DNA from: Diplocarpon mali
Taxonomy: Eukaryota; Ascomycota; Leotiomycetes; Helotiales; Drepanopezizaceae
Direction of reading: 5' to 3'
Assembly: GCA_024741835.1 (NCBI GenBank)
Contig: JAENRP010000186.1
Location: forward strand, 21,441-85,440
Length of the DNA stretch: 64,000 bases
Position 1 is the first letter of the stretch, and the number at the start of each line of letters is the position of its first letter. The position numbers were made by a program, and so were the translations under genes. The notes beneath the pieces are model-generated. The model was given only the letters and a program-made list of their open reading frames with translations. It had not been told where the DNA came from and made no database searches. Positions 44,696 through 56,175 of this stretch are shown here, in pieces.

Positions 44696-45678
44696 TTAAC
44701 ATTGACTCGTCAGGAATGATCTAATGCCCGCTTCTACGCCTTCTGGACTAGGCTTCTCTGCGCAGACATCGGGCTCGAATCCAAAGCTGTTTCGCAAGAA
44801 GTCTCTGGTCGTGGGTCCGATTGTAGCAATATACGTACTCCTTGGTCCCGGCGGGCCATATGCTTTCGCTTTGCCCGTTCCCGTGTCCAGCAGACCCAAT
44901 ACACGGAGCATAGCCTCACATCCTGTAGGAGAAAACACAACAACCCACCTCATAGGCATGTCCTTCGTTTCCAACAAAATCCTGGAAAAGTCCTGCTCGA
45001 AAGACTTCATGACGCCCGTACCATATACGACAAGTTCATCAACCTGTATGCGGCGATCCTCCGCCAAGCCATCGTCCATCAGAGTCTTCGGTATGATGTC
45101 TCTCCTCTGCTCACCCACCAGGAATAGCAAAGAAGGCTTGATTTTCCGATCTTGGTACCACTGGGCGTAGTGATCGAGCATATAGTGTGCCAATGCCTCT
45201 CCATTTCCCATATCGGCGCCAAAGATGCTAAGGGCCGGAGTCTGCGGTATAGCTCGAAGAGCTCGGGATGTAGCAGGACCCACGGTATATATGGGGACAT
45301 CTTGCAAGTATGGCCATTGCGCATCACCTGTTCCCGGTGTCAGAGATTGTCGTATTGGTTGAAGAGCTGTTGACTCGCACCCTTTCCTTCTCCGACAAGC
45401 CTGGCGAACGCTTCCACCGCACGTTGAGACGTGAATATCATGCCACCATAACTTTTCCCTTCCTCTTTTCCAATCTGCCTGTTCAAGAGTAGGTCATTCA
45501 GAACATTGAGTCCCTCGTCGAGAAATCGATGTTCGAGGACTGGCACGAAGGTTGGCTCGAAATGAAGTCCATCTATCGCACTAGAGAATCGTTCCTCGTA
45601 TCCATCATTGGGCGTCGATTTCGTCTTCAATAGTAATATCGGCGTTGGGCCCTCGTCTGCGTTTCTAGTTATGGTCAT
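44696..45678 (-). CDS. HEM4: Uroporphyrinogen-III synthase
   Basis: It closes and inverts ring D of hydroxymethylbilane to give uroporphyrinogen III, the fourth step of haem synthesis, in the cytosol. Exons 45381-45678 and 44696-45327 flank a 53-bp intron (donor GTGCGA, branch CTCTGAC, acceptor ACAG) and give 309 residues, normal for fungi. The first lobe has ILLLKTKSTP, a family-typical FVPVLEH segment and MIFTSQRAVEAFA. The second has PIYTVGPATSRALRAI, GNGEALAHYML, LLFLVGEQRRDIIPKTL, VVYGTGV, VVVFSPTGCEAML and IATIGPTTRDFLRNSFG..AEKPSPEG. These are the sparse but diagnostic positions of HemD/Hem4. It is divergent from ERV1 over 168 bp. Confidence 0.95.
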
Positions 45679-45846
45679 GGTCGTCTCATTGTCGGGGCAG
45701 CAGTAGGTTCTGAACGTCGCGCGTGGTTAGGGTTCGCGTTCCGCTCGGCGGCCGCCCTCGCCGCGTTTACAAATCGAGAGCTTGAATACATCAACTTCCT
45801 CTGTCCTAGACTTCACTCTACCCATTGCTTCTATCAACGGCTCAGA
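45679..45846. promoter_or_regulatory. Short shared promoter HEM4 / ERV1
   Basis: Only 168 bp lie between two divergent start codons. The segment contains a GC-rich part (about 45735-45770, GCGGCCGCCCTCGCCGCG). Two housekeeping genes are thus driven from one compact region. Confidence 0.6.
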
Positions 45847-46434
45847 ATGGCAGAAGATACTAGGGATAGGGATCCATCTACTGCAGCGTCAACAACCGCG
45901 GGATCTTCTTTGGACCCTCCAAAGCAGCTCCCGAAAGGAATTATTCTAGGGAAAGACGGCAAGCCGCAAGTCCTATTAACTGTAGCAGAAATAGCGAGTA
46001 CTGACCTACGTTACAGATGTCGAACATGTAATTCTCTCAAAGATATGACGTCTCAATCCAGAAAATTCACTCAGGTCCGAGCCGTTGCGCCCAGAGAATG
46101 CCCACCAGACGTCGAACAACTCGGCAGGTCATCCTGGACCCTCCTCCACTCCATAGCTGCTACCTTTCCAACGAAGCCGACCCAGACTGAGCAGACTCAA
46201 GTCAGGCAATTTCTGGGACTTTTCTCGAAGCTGTATCCGTGCTGGGTATGCGCTGAGGATTTCCAGGCGTGGATCGCGCAGAATCAGGTCAGGACGGAGA
46301 GCCGCGAGGAATTTGGACGGTGGATGTGTGAGGCGCATAACGATATCAATAAGAAGCTTGGAAAGAAAGAGTTCGACTGTTCGAAGTGGGAAGAGAGATG
46401 GAAGACAGGGTGGAAAGACGGAAGCTGTGGTTAG
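45847..46434 (+). CDS. ERV1: FAD-linked sulfhydryl oxidase Erv1
   Basis: Erv1 re-oxidises Mia40 in the mitochondrial intermembrane space and passes electrons to cytochrome c or oxygen. It is also needed for cytosolic Fe-S protein maturation. This is a single exon of 195 residues, close to the yeast 189. The N-terminal shuttle pair lies in CRTCNSLKDM. The FAD-binding core has GRSSWTLLHSIAATFPTKPT, the active-site pair in YPCWVCAEDF and the structural pair C-x16-C in CEAHNDINKKLGKKEFDC. The shuttle pair is C-x2-C, as in the fungal mitochondrial enzyme. Start is the first ATG in a leader 168 bp from HEM4. Confidence 0.97.
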   Translation: MAEDTRDRDPSTAASTTAGSSLDPPKQLPKGIILGKDGKPQVLLTVAEIASTDLRYRCRTCNSLKDMTSQSRKFTQVRAVAPRECPPDVEQLGRSSWTLLHSIAATFPTKPTQTEQTQVRQFLGLFSKLYPCWVCAEDFQAWIAQNQVRTESREEFGRWMCEAHNDINKKLGKKEFDCSKWEERWKTGWKDGSCG

Positions 46435-47917
46435 AGGGCTATCTGTCTTACGACTGTACATGAACGCTGTATGTTTATGGGATGTATGGCATAGCGAGGC
46501 AGGAATTGGTTATGGCGTCTACAACGGGTCTCATCTCAGCAATCCAAGGCCTTTTCTCCTCAACCCGCCTGGGAATTGGAATTAGTGAATTCAAAGTTGC
46601 GATATGCCAAGACGTTTGCAAACGAGATACAAAGTTGGGAAAAGTGGCCGAGTGGCCGTTTGGCACCAGCGTATGTTTATCTTTCCAGCGCACCCAGCGG
46701 GGCGTGTTGTGTTTGCTGCAGCCTTTGTACCACGGCGCACTCATGGTCTCGACTGTATGAAAGTAGAACTCTGTATGTCATATTTTGATGTGTCAACGCT
46801 GGGCAAGGTGTTGAGATATCCCTTATTTCGTTATCTTATACACCCTGGGCCACGGCCGATGCAGCTGTCAAGATCCACACCGATATTCTTATCCCACAAG
46901 GAATCTTAATCTCTGTGCTTCAACCTCCCCCGCGATCTGTTCTCGTGGGAAAGGCGAACAACGAACAGATGAAAAGCTGCGTTTTCCCAAGGCATTCTCA
47001 TTCAGGTGCCCATCCGAAATGCCAGTAGTGTAGGATTTGGACTGAAATCCAAGACTTTAATGGGCTATCACTTGAGGGGATTTGAGTTTTGATCTTGCTC
47101 TTTGATATTCATCTCATGTGCAGAAATCCAGGCATTATATTCTTCGGTGCTACTGTGCTAGCCAACTAATGTTAGTCATTTGCCCCTTTGGCATCAAACA
47201 GAGCAGAGCTTCTTATACTTTCTCTCGCTCGTAAACTGCTTTGTGAGGTTTCTGGTTACTAAAGCATATATATTATTTCTGTTACGAGGCATATCATACT
47301 GAGATTCTCACAAGTAAATATAGTCATATAATCTAACAGGCTTTGAAATTACGTGTAGTTGGATTTCGCTTGCTCTAGCGGTAACAGCCGTGTTTAAAGA
47401 CTTACTATGGCTTTACTTGCTCATGTATAATAATCTAACATATGACGCAATCTTATAATATAGTTAAAATTAGTTCTTACTATTATTAAAACAATCATCA
47501 GTTTTCAAGTCACAAAGTTCTCATTATGATGACATTACGCTTGATTGGAAAGCTATATTCTGGAAGGGAACAGCAAGTTGACCAATACCAGTTGGCACTG
47601 ACTTTTTTCAGCCCATGAACTATTACGGAGAAGCTTCATGCGAAGCGAATATGCTAGAGCTGATGTTGAGACCTAGCAGATCGGGTGCTAGCCTGGCAGT
47701 TGCAGGCCTTTTTGCATCACCTGCTTTGAATCATGGCATAAAGAGTGCCGTATGAAGTAACGAGATCGAGGTACGACACCACCTTTCTCGTAATGCTGAC
47801 TCAATTTATTCATACATTGAGTTACAGTTCATTAGTTCAAATCCTCTTTTATCACCTAGCCCGCTCTTTTATGGGAACCAGCAATCCTACAGTTAGGTAG
47901 CCATCTCCGTTAACAAC
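46435..47917. other. Intergenic, convergent 3' flanks
   Basis: Small overlapping frames at 46.44-46.91 kb are not supported by any domain. The DNA is AT-leaning at 47.1-47.5 kb. No RNA gene was recognised. Confidence 0.6.
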
Positions 47918-49604
47918 TCACGCGAGCCAAAACCAAATTCTCTGCAGCCAGTTCTTGGGCTCACGTATAACCTCCATCTCGGCCAGTTCATCCATCTCCT
48001 TTTTGCCCGTCACAACATCGATTTCTTCGACCTTCCGCGCCCACGGCGTGCGGGCGTAAATCTTATGCCCAAAGTACAATACCAAGAATATGGGTAAAGT
48101 GATATACGCAGCGAGGAAATCAGCGACGTTGAACTCATCGGGCCAGAACACCTGGAAGCCATTTGTGAGCGTGAGGAGGATGACGATGAAGAGGGCGATA
48201 TAGGTGAAGTATGGCTGGAAGGGGGTACGGTATGGAAGCGTGTGGAGCAGGTCTTTGTAGACGAAGGCCGCGCGGAATCGTAGGTAAGTTATCATGACGA
48301 CGATCCAAGCTATAAAACCTGAGATGGTGGAGATGTTTACGAACCAGTTGAACACAGTTGAGCCAGTATTCGAAACATTGAGGAAGGCGAGGAGGCCAAA
48401 GGACCAGGTGAACAGCACGGCGACGTATGGAATTCCGCGCTTGTTGGTGATGCTGAAGAATTTCGGGGCTTGCTTGTTGAGGGACATGGAGTACAAGACT
48501 CGAGATCCAGAGTAGAGGAACGAGTTGCCCGCAGACCATGCGGAGGTTAGGATTGCGGCGTTGATGGCGTGGTTCAGCCCTCCAATGCCGGCTCGTTGGA
48601 TACCGATGACCCATGGACTGGCACTGGCGTTCCCCGCTCCGAGCAGCCTCTTATCATTTGAGGGCACGATGACGCCGAGTATTAGAGATGCAAAGCCGTA
48701 GAAAAATGCAAGCCGCCAGACAAAGCGTCTCGCAGCTTTCGGAATGTTCCTGCGAGGATCAACCGTCTCTCCGGCAGCAATAGCGATCAGTTCGGGTGAA
48801 GTGATGAAGGCAAATCCTGCTTTGATGAAAGCGTGCCAGCAGGCCAAGAATTTGCCAGTGTTTCCAGGCGCCATATACGACTTGAATGCTCCAGGTTTAT
48901 TGTAGTATCTAAAGCCAAGACGGTCATGGTTTGGACCTCCCCCGAAAAAGAGTACTACGCCCAAGATGATCAAGCCCATGATGGTGATGAGCTTGATGCT
49001 GGCGAACCAGAACTCCGCTTCGCCAAAGAACGACACGGCGACGACATTCAGCAATAAGATGATCACCAGCACCATGGCGATCCAGACGGCAACATTGACC
49101 GGGACGTTCCAATAATCCAGCACGATGGAGGCAGCGCTAGCTTCGGCAGCGACAAGCATGGCGTATGCGTACCAATAGTTCCAGCCGGCAGCGAAGGCCA
49201 GCGATGGATCAACAAATCTCTCGACGAAGTAGGGAATCGAAATCCCCTTCATCGGGAGGTAGGTCACCATTTCAGCCAGGCCGTTCATCACACACCAGAC
49301 GATGAGCATCATTGAAATGTATCCCATGAAGAGCGGAGCTGGTCCAGTCTCGGACAGGATACTCCCTGAACTGACAAACAGGCCCGTACCAATGGCACCA
49401 CCTTGAAACTGTTAGTCCTAGAGCATCAAGGCGAGATAGGGGCTTACCTAGAGCCAAGAACTGGATGTGACGACTCTTGAGGCCTCGTTCCAGCTGCTTG
49501 TGGCTGGTAGCCAGGTTGAATTCAGGATTGACATCCTGCTTTTCATTTCCCTCATCATTTTCCAGCCTGGGATCCGTCTCTCTAGTCGTCGTCGGAGAGG
49601 CCAT
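47918..49604 (-). CDS. Amino-acid permease, YAT/AAT type (APC superfamily)
   Basis: This is a plasma-membrane proton symporter for amino acids. Exons 49448-49604 and 47918-49401 with a 46-bp intron give 546 residues and about 12 membrane segments. The intron splits the first helix, giving HIQFLALGGAIGTGLFVSSG, the fungal AAT signature. Then come LAEMVTYLPMKG, FVDPSLAFAAGWNYWYAYAM, FWFASIKLI, the ELIAIAAGE helix, NPRRNIPKA-like DPRRNIPKAAR, ANSFLYSGSR-like GNSFLYSGSRVLYSM and a C-terminal cytosolic tail with acidic residues (EIDVVTGKKEMDELAEME). The long FGGGPNHDRLGFRYY loop is typical of the Dip5/proline-permease branch. Substrate cannot be assigned. The N-terminus is hydrophilic and Lys/Glu-rich. 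Start at 49604 is the only ATG before the first helix. Confidence 0.93.
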
Positions 49605-51914
49605 GGCTACTATACGGTCTCTGATGGTTCAGAGAGTCAAAGGGACTGTGACAATGCATGGTCCGCGGTTGAAGACAACATTTTCTGAACACGTAATGTC
49701 TTGCCGGCCACAGCGCTTGCGGCAGCATTATAGCTAGACTCTCTTGGGTGGGCTAAAGTTGCTCCTACGGTATTTTCGTCTTAGTTGCTTGTTTGGTTCC
49801 TGACAGCGTCAATCCTTTCTCGTAATAATAGGCACTTCCCCGCAGTGCCGCGTGCGACGCGGTCAACGCCATCAGGGAAGTTATCCTGGAGTCAAGTAAG
49901 GCATCGTAGAAATGAGACGAGGAGGCTGCGGACTTTATGCTTTGGATTCCTCCGCGAATATATGATCGTAGTGGACATGACAAGATCAAGGGTTTGTTCT
50001 GGCCCGACGGGTTAGCCGAGGGAATGACTGGGCGCTTACTAATCGTAGATCCAACCTTACCCAAGGTATTTTCCAACCTTCGGCCCTCCCGTCGCCGCAA
50101 ATAATCCCTTCGTGTACTAATCATTACTATCAACCGGCGAACTCAGCACTCAATGTCTGCCAGGCAGATGTATATTGCTCTCGCTCAGCGCTTCCGACGT
50201 GACAGCGCAGCACGAGGAACCCTCGAGCGGGCTGTTTGCATTGTTTCAGCGCGAGAACGCATGGTTTTATGGTCTTGGTGCTGCACAGCTTTTGCAACGA
50301 ATCTCTGTCCGATGCTCAATCCTTCGACGAATTTCTTGAGACTGGACCTCTCAGAGTCATGTCGCCTTGCATTCATGGATCTCGGTACCTGTGTATACCC
50401 TCTTGAGCTTTTCAGCCAGAGAAAGGCGCGATATGCCCGAGACATTGCCAGCTTGTTGCGTTTTTGCTCATCGTCATTCAATGATTTCACTTCGTGCATT
50501 CGCTGTGCGCTCTTGCACAGCGACAAGCAGTGTTAGATTGTGTAACGTCGGCGAAGAGAACCCCTCTCTCAGTATGTTACATCGATGTCGATTGCTTTTC
50601 GCCATCATGCCAGAGAACCACACATGGGTTTGAATCCGAATGCGGTCTTTGATCGCTGGGAATGCATATCAAAAAGACTGAACATGAGCAAACTCGGGGA
50701 TCACGGGAGACAATACAAGTATCCCGAAGCAGTCTCCGTTCTCGAGGATAGGTTCTGAGTCCTGTTGCATGGCGATATTGCAGGCTCGGGCTGATTCCTG
50801 CGGCTGCACGGTCTCTGGCTGCTTATACAGTAGATCCATCTCTTCAAGAGTTTTGATTGGCTCTTGGCCTTACCTTCTGTAGGCCGCATTTTCGTCTGCA
50901 GATCTCTCTGTACCAGTGTCCTGTGTCAACGCGTACTTCCCGTGTCTGCAGCTGGTACAGAGAGCGCCATGTCGCGGCCAGCTGCTCTCATGTGATGCTG
51001 AGTCCAGCATGTTGTATCAAGCCAAGGAGTTGCTGAGAACTAGTTTTCTGCAGCATTTCGTTCCGGTTGGAAGTCCTAGTTGTGGGAATCCTGCTGTTTT
51101 TTTTTCCGGCTAAATTTGTTGACAATCACTTGAGTCAAACTGCGGGGTCTTGGAAACCGGGCCTGATCGTCAAGGGACGGAGTTTGACAGCATATCAGAC
51201 ATCAGGGTAGCATTTCAGCTGTGACCTCAGGCTGTTCGCACACACTGATTGATTTGCCTACGACACCCACAGGTGTCGCATAATTATACATCAGCCGATC
51301 ATGGAATAATAGGAGCACATTATTGGATTGAGACGCTCGAGTCATACTTTTCGTCAGACTGGTGCCATAAACCCCCTCTTTCCTGTACCACTTTACGCGA
51401 GATTTGATTTTGATCTTCAACCACAACATCTTACTGGGCTGGTTCCCAAAGGCAATACGGAGAATACGTGACAAGTATGCCGTGAGAGATCACACCGCCT
51501 GCTTTTAGTTACAACTCATGTGCAAATTTGTCGATCTGCTGCTGTGAGATCATCGAATTGTCCATACGGTCTACGAAAAACGTCAATATTTTGCTTCAAA
51601 GACGATGGAGAGCCTATGAGTGACTTCTGCTGCCTTGATATCACAGGGATCCATCATGTTGTCAGCTGAATGATAGCGCATAAATTGCTCGTTACTGATC
51701 ACACAAGGCAACTCGGAGAGTCGCCATCTCTGGCAGGCCTATTCTCTCTAGGGCTACGAAAAATACACTTACTTCAATGCTATATAAACATCCAACCATC
51801 CAAATTTGAAGCAAACCGTATCCTCAAACTTGAGACTCTCTCAATCAGATTTTACTTGCCTCTCATCTACTACATAGCTCTCGGCAGAAACACCGTTCAT
51901 TCAATTTCATCAAT
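49605..51914. other. Intergenic region without supported gene
   Basis: Conflicting frames on both strands at 49.77-50.13, 50.15-50.63 and 50.9-51.1 kb reach at most 127 codons and have no recognised domain. The last 150 bp form the leader of the lectin gene. Confidence 0.55.
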
Positions 51915-53199
51915 ATGGCGCCCCCAGTCAAAGCTTCAGTGATCGCCAATCGTCGGTTGAAAATTTCCCACGTGTACCGGAACCATTGACTGATGGATCT
52001 TATTTACAGGCACTCCCATCGACGCACGCGGTACGTATGGCAGTGGTGGTGGCGGCGTATTGCGAGTTTATACACAGGTAAGATATGACAGTCGGTTTCA
52101 AATGCGATACTGAAGACGTTGCTTTTCAGGATGTTTATGGAGGCATCCGCGAAAGTGGTTACAGCGGATCTGGAAGCTCTTGGTTCGGTGGGGACAAGGT
52201 GATCGGAACGGCCAAGATCGATTCCCCCATCGCTGTGGCCTCAACTCCGGACTTGAAGCACGCAAGTTCCCTACCGAATCTCGTCAAATCAGACAGAAGT
52301 AAGGCTTACGGTTTTACAAGATTCGTCTCTACTACATCAGCGCCGATTTCAAGCTCAAGGAACTCGCCTACGACGATGACAAGAGTAGCAAAGGCTGGTT
52401 TGATGGCGAATTGAACGATAAGAATTATTCCGTTGCACCTTACTCTGCAATCGCTGCTACCTACTTGGCAACCGACCAACTAAAGATCCGAGTGTATGTC
52501 CAGTCCCCAGACGACACTGTTCAGGAGTACAGCAATGACGGTATATTCCCTTGTACCTCTCTGTACCTGGTTGTTTCTAATGAGAATAGGATCATGGTAC
52601 AAAGATCAGAGTCTGGGCACAGCTCTTCCAGGAAGTAGCCTCGCCGTCACTGCTTACAAGGGCGGCCCAAATGCCAGCATTCGGTAAGTTTCTCCCTTTA
52701 CCCGAAACTCCGTGTATCTGTCGGGCTAATTCTTTACGTAGCCTCTACTATCAAACTCCTAACCTCGACCTGATTGAGAAAGCTCATGACGACGGCGGGT
52801 AAGTAATCTCATCCAATACCAGCATAAACAAATCACTAAATACTACACAGCCACTGGGAGACTGGCGGCTTCTCCGTCAAGTCCGCTACTGCTCGGGCTA
52901 CAATCTCTGTCACCAGTTGGACTTGGTCATCTGGGACTGGAATTCGTGTATACTACACGGGTCCAAATGACACGATCCTCGAGAAGGGAAACGATGGATC
53001 ATGGTATGACGGTGCTTTCAAGCAAGCCTCGATTCCAGGATCTCAGGTCGGGTCTCTTTCTTGGTATGCAAGCGGCAGCAAGAGCCCCGAGATTCGAGTT
53101 TATTTCCAGAATGGAACCGAGGTAACTGCTGTGACCGAGTGGAAATGGCAAGGTGCATGGTCCAAAGGTCACCCAGCACTCCCTCCTGCATCTCAATAG
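51915..53199 (+). CDS. Fucose-specific lectin, AAL/FleA family
   Basis: A cytosolic or non-classically secreted lectin binding fucosylated glycans. Seven exons (51915-51951, 52010-52077, 52130-52261, 52321-52540, 52590-52683, 52742-52798, 52851-53199) give 318 residues, the family length. Six repeats each carry an Arg near (I/L)R(V/L)Y, a Glu and a Trp: LRVYTQ, IRLYYIS, IRVYVQS, IRLYYQT, IRVYYTG and IRVYFQN. This matches the six-bladed propeller with R-E-W fucose contacts in each blade. No signal peptide is present, as in AAL. Intron 3 (52262-52320) begins GCAAGT and ends ACAAG, a GC-AG intron. The first donor (GTCGGT) is weak, so exon 1 is provisional. It stands alone in gene-poor DNA. Confidence 0.92.
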
Positions 53200-56175
53200 A
53201 GCCACATCCTTAACCAAGCAGTGATCATCTGTGAGGTTACGGTGCAGCTATATTGCCACGCTACTGGATTTCAGAGGGATGGTGAAAAATTCGCTCGTAT
53301 TTTGGAATCATAGACACTCATTTAGCATATTCCCCTCAATTGAATCTCGAGAACGAATGCGGAGCATGCACGTCTTGGTTTGATTTTGAAATATTTTCTT
53401 TCTCCTCAGCATCTTCACACCATAAGGTCACTGCTGTAAGAAGAAGCTGCGGCACAAGTGGGTACCGCTGTAAGTATTACGCGTCGGTCCGTATCCTAGA
53501 GTTACACTGCTGTAATAGTGTATCGGCATGGGCTGAGCACGTAGGATGAATTATTCCCGCCCGCTTGGTGTTACCCAGGCAAAATTTAGTATTCGCGTGC
53601 TAGTCATGACGTTTCCCCGCCTTTGAGTTCTATCAAGACAAGATCGATCCATGCATGAGGCTGCAATATCTGCGAGTTTTCAGAGGCGCCCGACGAATGT
53701 CACCTAACCCAGATTGAAAAATTATCCTGTGTAATCGTTGACACATGAACTGCCATTTTAAGCTTCTCAATCTTACATTGGAATTATTTCGCATACCCAC
53801 TTGCCACTGTTTACGTAGTACGGTAATATAAATACCGTTAAACCTGCACTACTGTGACATGCGAAGCAAGAGGCTACATGGGGATGACTGTGGGCCCCAA
53901 ATCTAGGGTAAATATCTGTAGCAGTGGGAAAGAGCACCAAAACGTACGTTCAGGGCTCATGTTCTCAAATTTATTGCAGTAGACCTTACGTCGCCATTTC
54001 ACTTTGGCATTTTCAGTACGCTGCTATGCTATAATCCAGGGACTCATGGACCCAATCTCCGAAGGCAAGATCCTGTTGAGCGAGCTGAGTTCTGTTCCGG
54101 ACTCCTGGATATTTATTCGACGTCCGTCTTGTTTGGCAAGCATATGCTGCTTGCGCCCATAATTGCAGAAAAGTCGCCCAGCTACCTATCTTAACTGCAC
54201 ATGCTACTTGCAGAGTCGTCGATGGTGAGGTTATCCACCGTGTATTAGATGCGCATGATACCTGCAGGTCTCACTACTTCGAAGTAGTCTTCCACGCCTT
54301 TTTCCCCGTATTCTTGATGTCTACAAGATGAAGGGGCGTGTGTGCTCAAGTGATAGCAATATCGACTTGACTGACATCACTACAAATAACAATCACAGTT
54401 CCATCACTGGAACAGTTGGATGGACTTGACTCTTTATAGATCACTTGAGTAGCACTCTGGTTTATTGTTGCATTCTATCTCGGTGGCAATTATACGTATG
54501 CTTGCTGCGATGTGATTGAGAACGTACCCTGTCGACACGTGATCTTAGCGAGCCCCTGAAATAAAGTCAATACGCCCATCATCTGACAAGCGAGACATCA
54601 TATAGGAAGCCACAAATCTGACCTCTCAGTATCGGAGGCGTAAACATCCAGCCCCTATGGAACCCGAAATCAATCAGGCTGTACGTCTGATCGCTTCCAA
54701 GTCGATCGTTTCTGATTTCCTGACATGCAATCAGCCACATGCCTTGGTGGCCGGTAAACGCCCACGGAAGAACCGACGCAGCGAGGATTCCCAGCAAAAT
54801 GACCTATGAACTTGCGGCTGGTTCCTCAATCGAACACCCACGGGCAGGCTAGGCATTAAAGAGTCTGCCTTGAAGCTTAGAAGAGTTAATTGTCTATCCA
54901 AGCATTATTTCCCACACAAAATGACCGTGGACACCACAAATAGGCAGATCATATACCAGATTGCCGAAAAGCACCCTTTTCGGGGATAGACTCGAAAAGA
55001 TCACCGGTTTCCAGAGCAGTCACTGCAGAAACATCCAGAATCTCAAGAAACAAGAAATCCAGCCTGCACCACCCCGCAAGCGAGAGGCTTGATACGCCCC
55101 GATCATCGCTTTCAAGCGAGTATGCGAAGCGCGCCATCACCGAGACTGGACTCCCATCCCACGCCAGTGCACCTCAGCAACCGACCCGACCAGCCCCGAG
55201 ACGCCCACAAGCACCAGCAATACACACGCACACCACTGTCCGCTCCCCCGGGCATCCGGACCTCCTCCCACTAGGGACATCACGATGCAGGTCGTGTTTC
55301 CGGCAGAGCAGACAACCTCTCCAGCCCGCCTCGCATCTTCCGCCGCTCGTACGCACGGGCCATACGCATCTCCACGCCGAAAACCAACCCACGTCCCTTC
55401 ATCCAAAAACAAACGTAGCGAGTCGCGCCGAGCGGAGGGCAAGCTGAGAGAAACAATCATTCCATTGCACGTCGAGGCTCACCGTGCCTCTACCTGAAGA
55501 CCATAGCGCCAAGTCCTTGCCGAGCCCCCTATCTCTCCCTCCTCGGCCTCGCGTTTGCCACCAATGTACACGGGGTTTTCTTGTCTTGAAAGTACACATC
55601 GTCTTCGCCCGTCTGCTTCTTCCCACCTATACCCCCCCTCCGCCCCTGCTAGGTTTCCTGATTCGGGGTATCTGCCGCTTTAATAGAAGCCGTCACTATT
55701 GAAGTTTCCGGGGGAGAGGGTTTGCTAATTGGTTACGACTCCTTTTTCACCGCGCCGCTAGCAGGTAGTCGCTTGAGCCGAGGGGATCGTGGGTGTAAGT
55801 ATACTCGCATTGTAATGGTTGAGATTTCGGGGCTAGTTTACTTACAGTCGGCCCCCACACTCTCTACTTAGAGGATGTCTTAGTTTGCTTTTGATTTCGC
55901 CGGCCGAGAGTTCGACTGTTTCCCGAGCCGCTAGCTATCTTCGTTGCAATCACATACTCTGCTCTGGGCCAGTCCATTAAAGCAAACAGATAAGCAGATG
56001 CACGTGAAGTAATCCCCTTGAGATCAAAATTCGTATCCATTCATAATGCAGTACGCCGCACTACGCCACAAATATAGAGAAATCGGACGCCAACCGCTGA
56101 GCCGCCCCTACAGCCAAGCCCATTTCCATATATCTCCGGCCCATTATATCATACATCATATACCGTGACCTCAAC
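53200..56175. other. Long intergenic region, no gene seen
   Basis: Nearly 3 kb between the lectin and condensin 3' ends. Overlapping Ser/Pro/Arg-rich frames at 55.1-55.7 kb occur on both strands and look like composition effects of a GC-richer stretch. No domain, tRNA or transposon remnant was recognised. Confidence 0.55.

Noticed and set aside
50153..50536. 127-codon plus-strand frame and its minus-strand partner
   Set aside because: Neither frame shows a domain or a gene-like leader; other frames in the same stretch are equally open.
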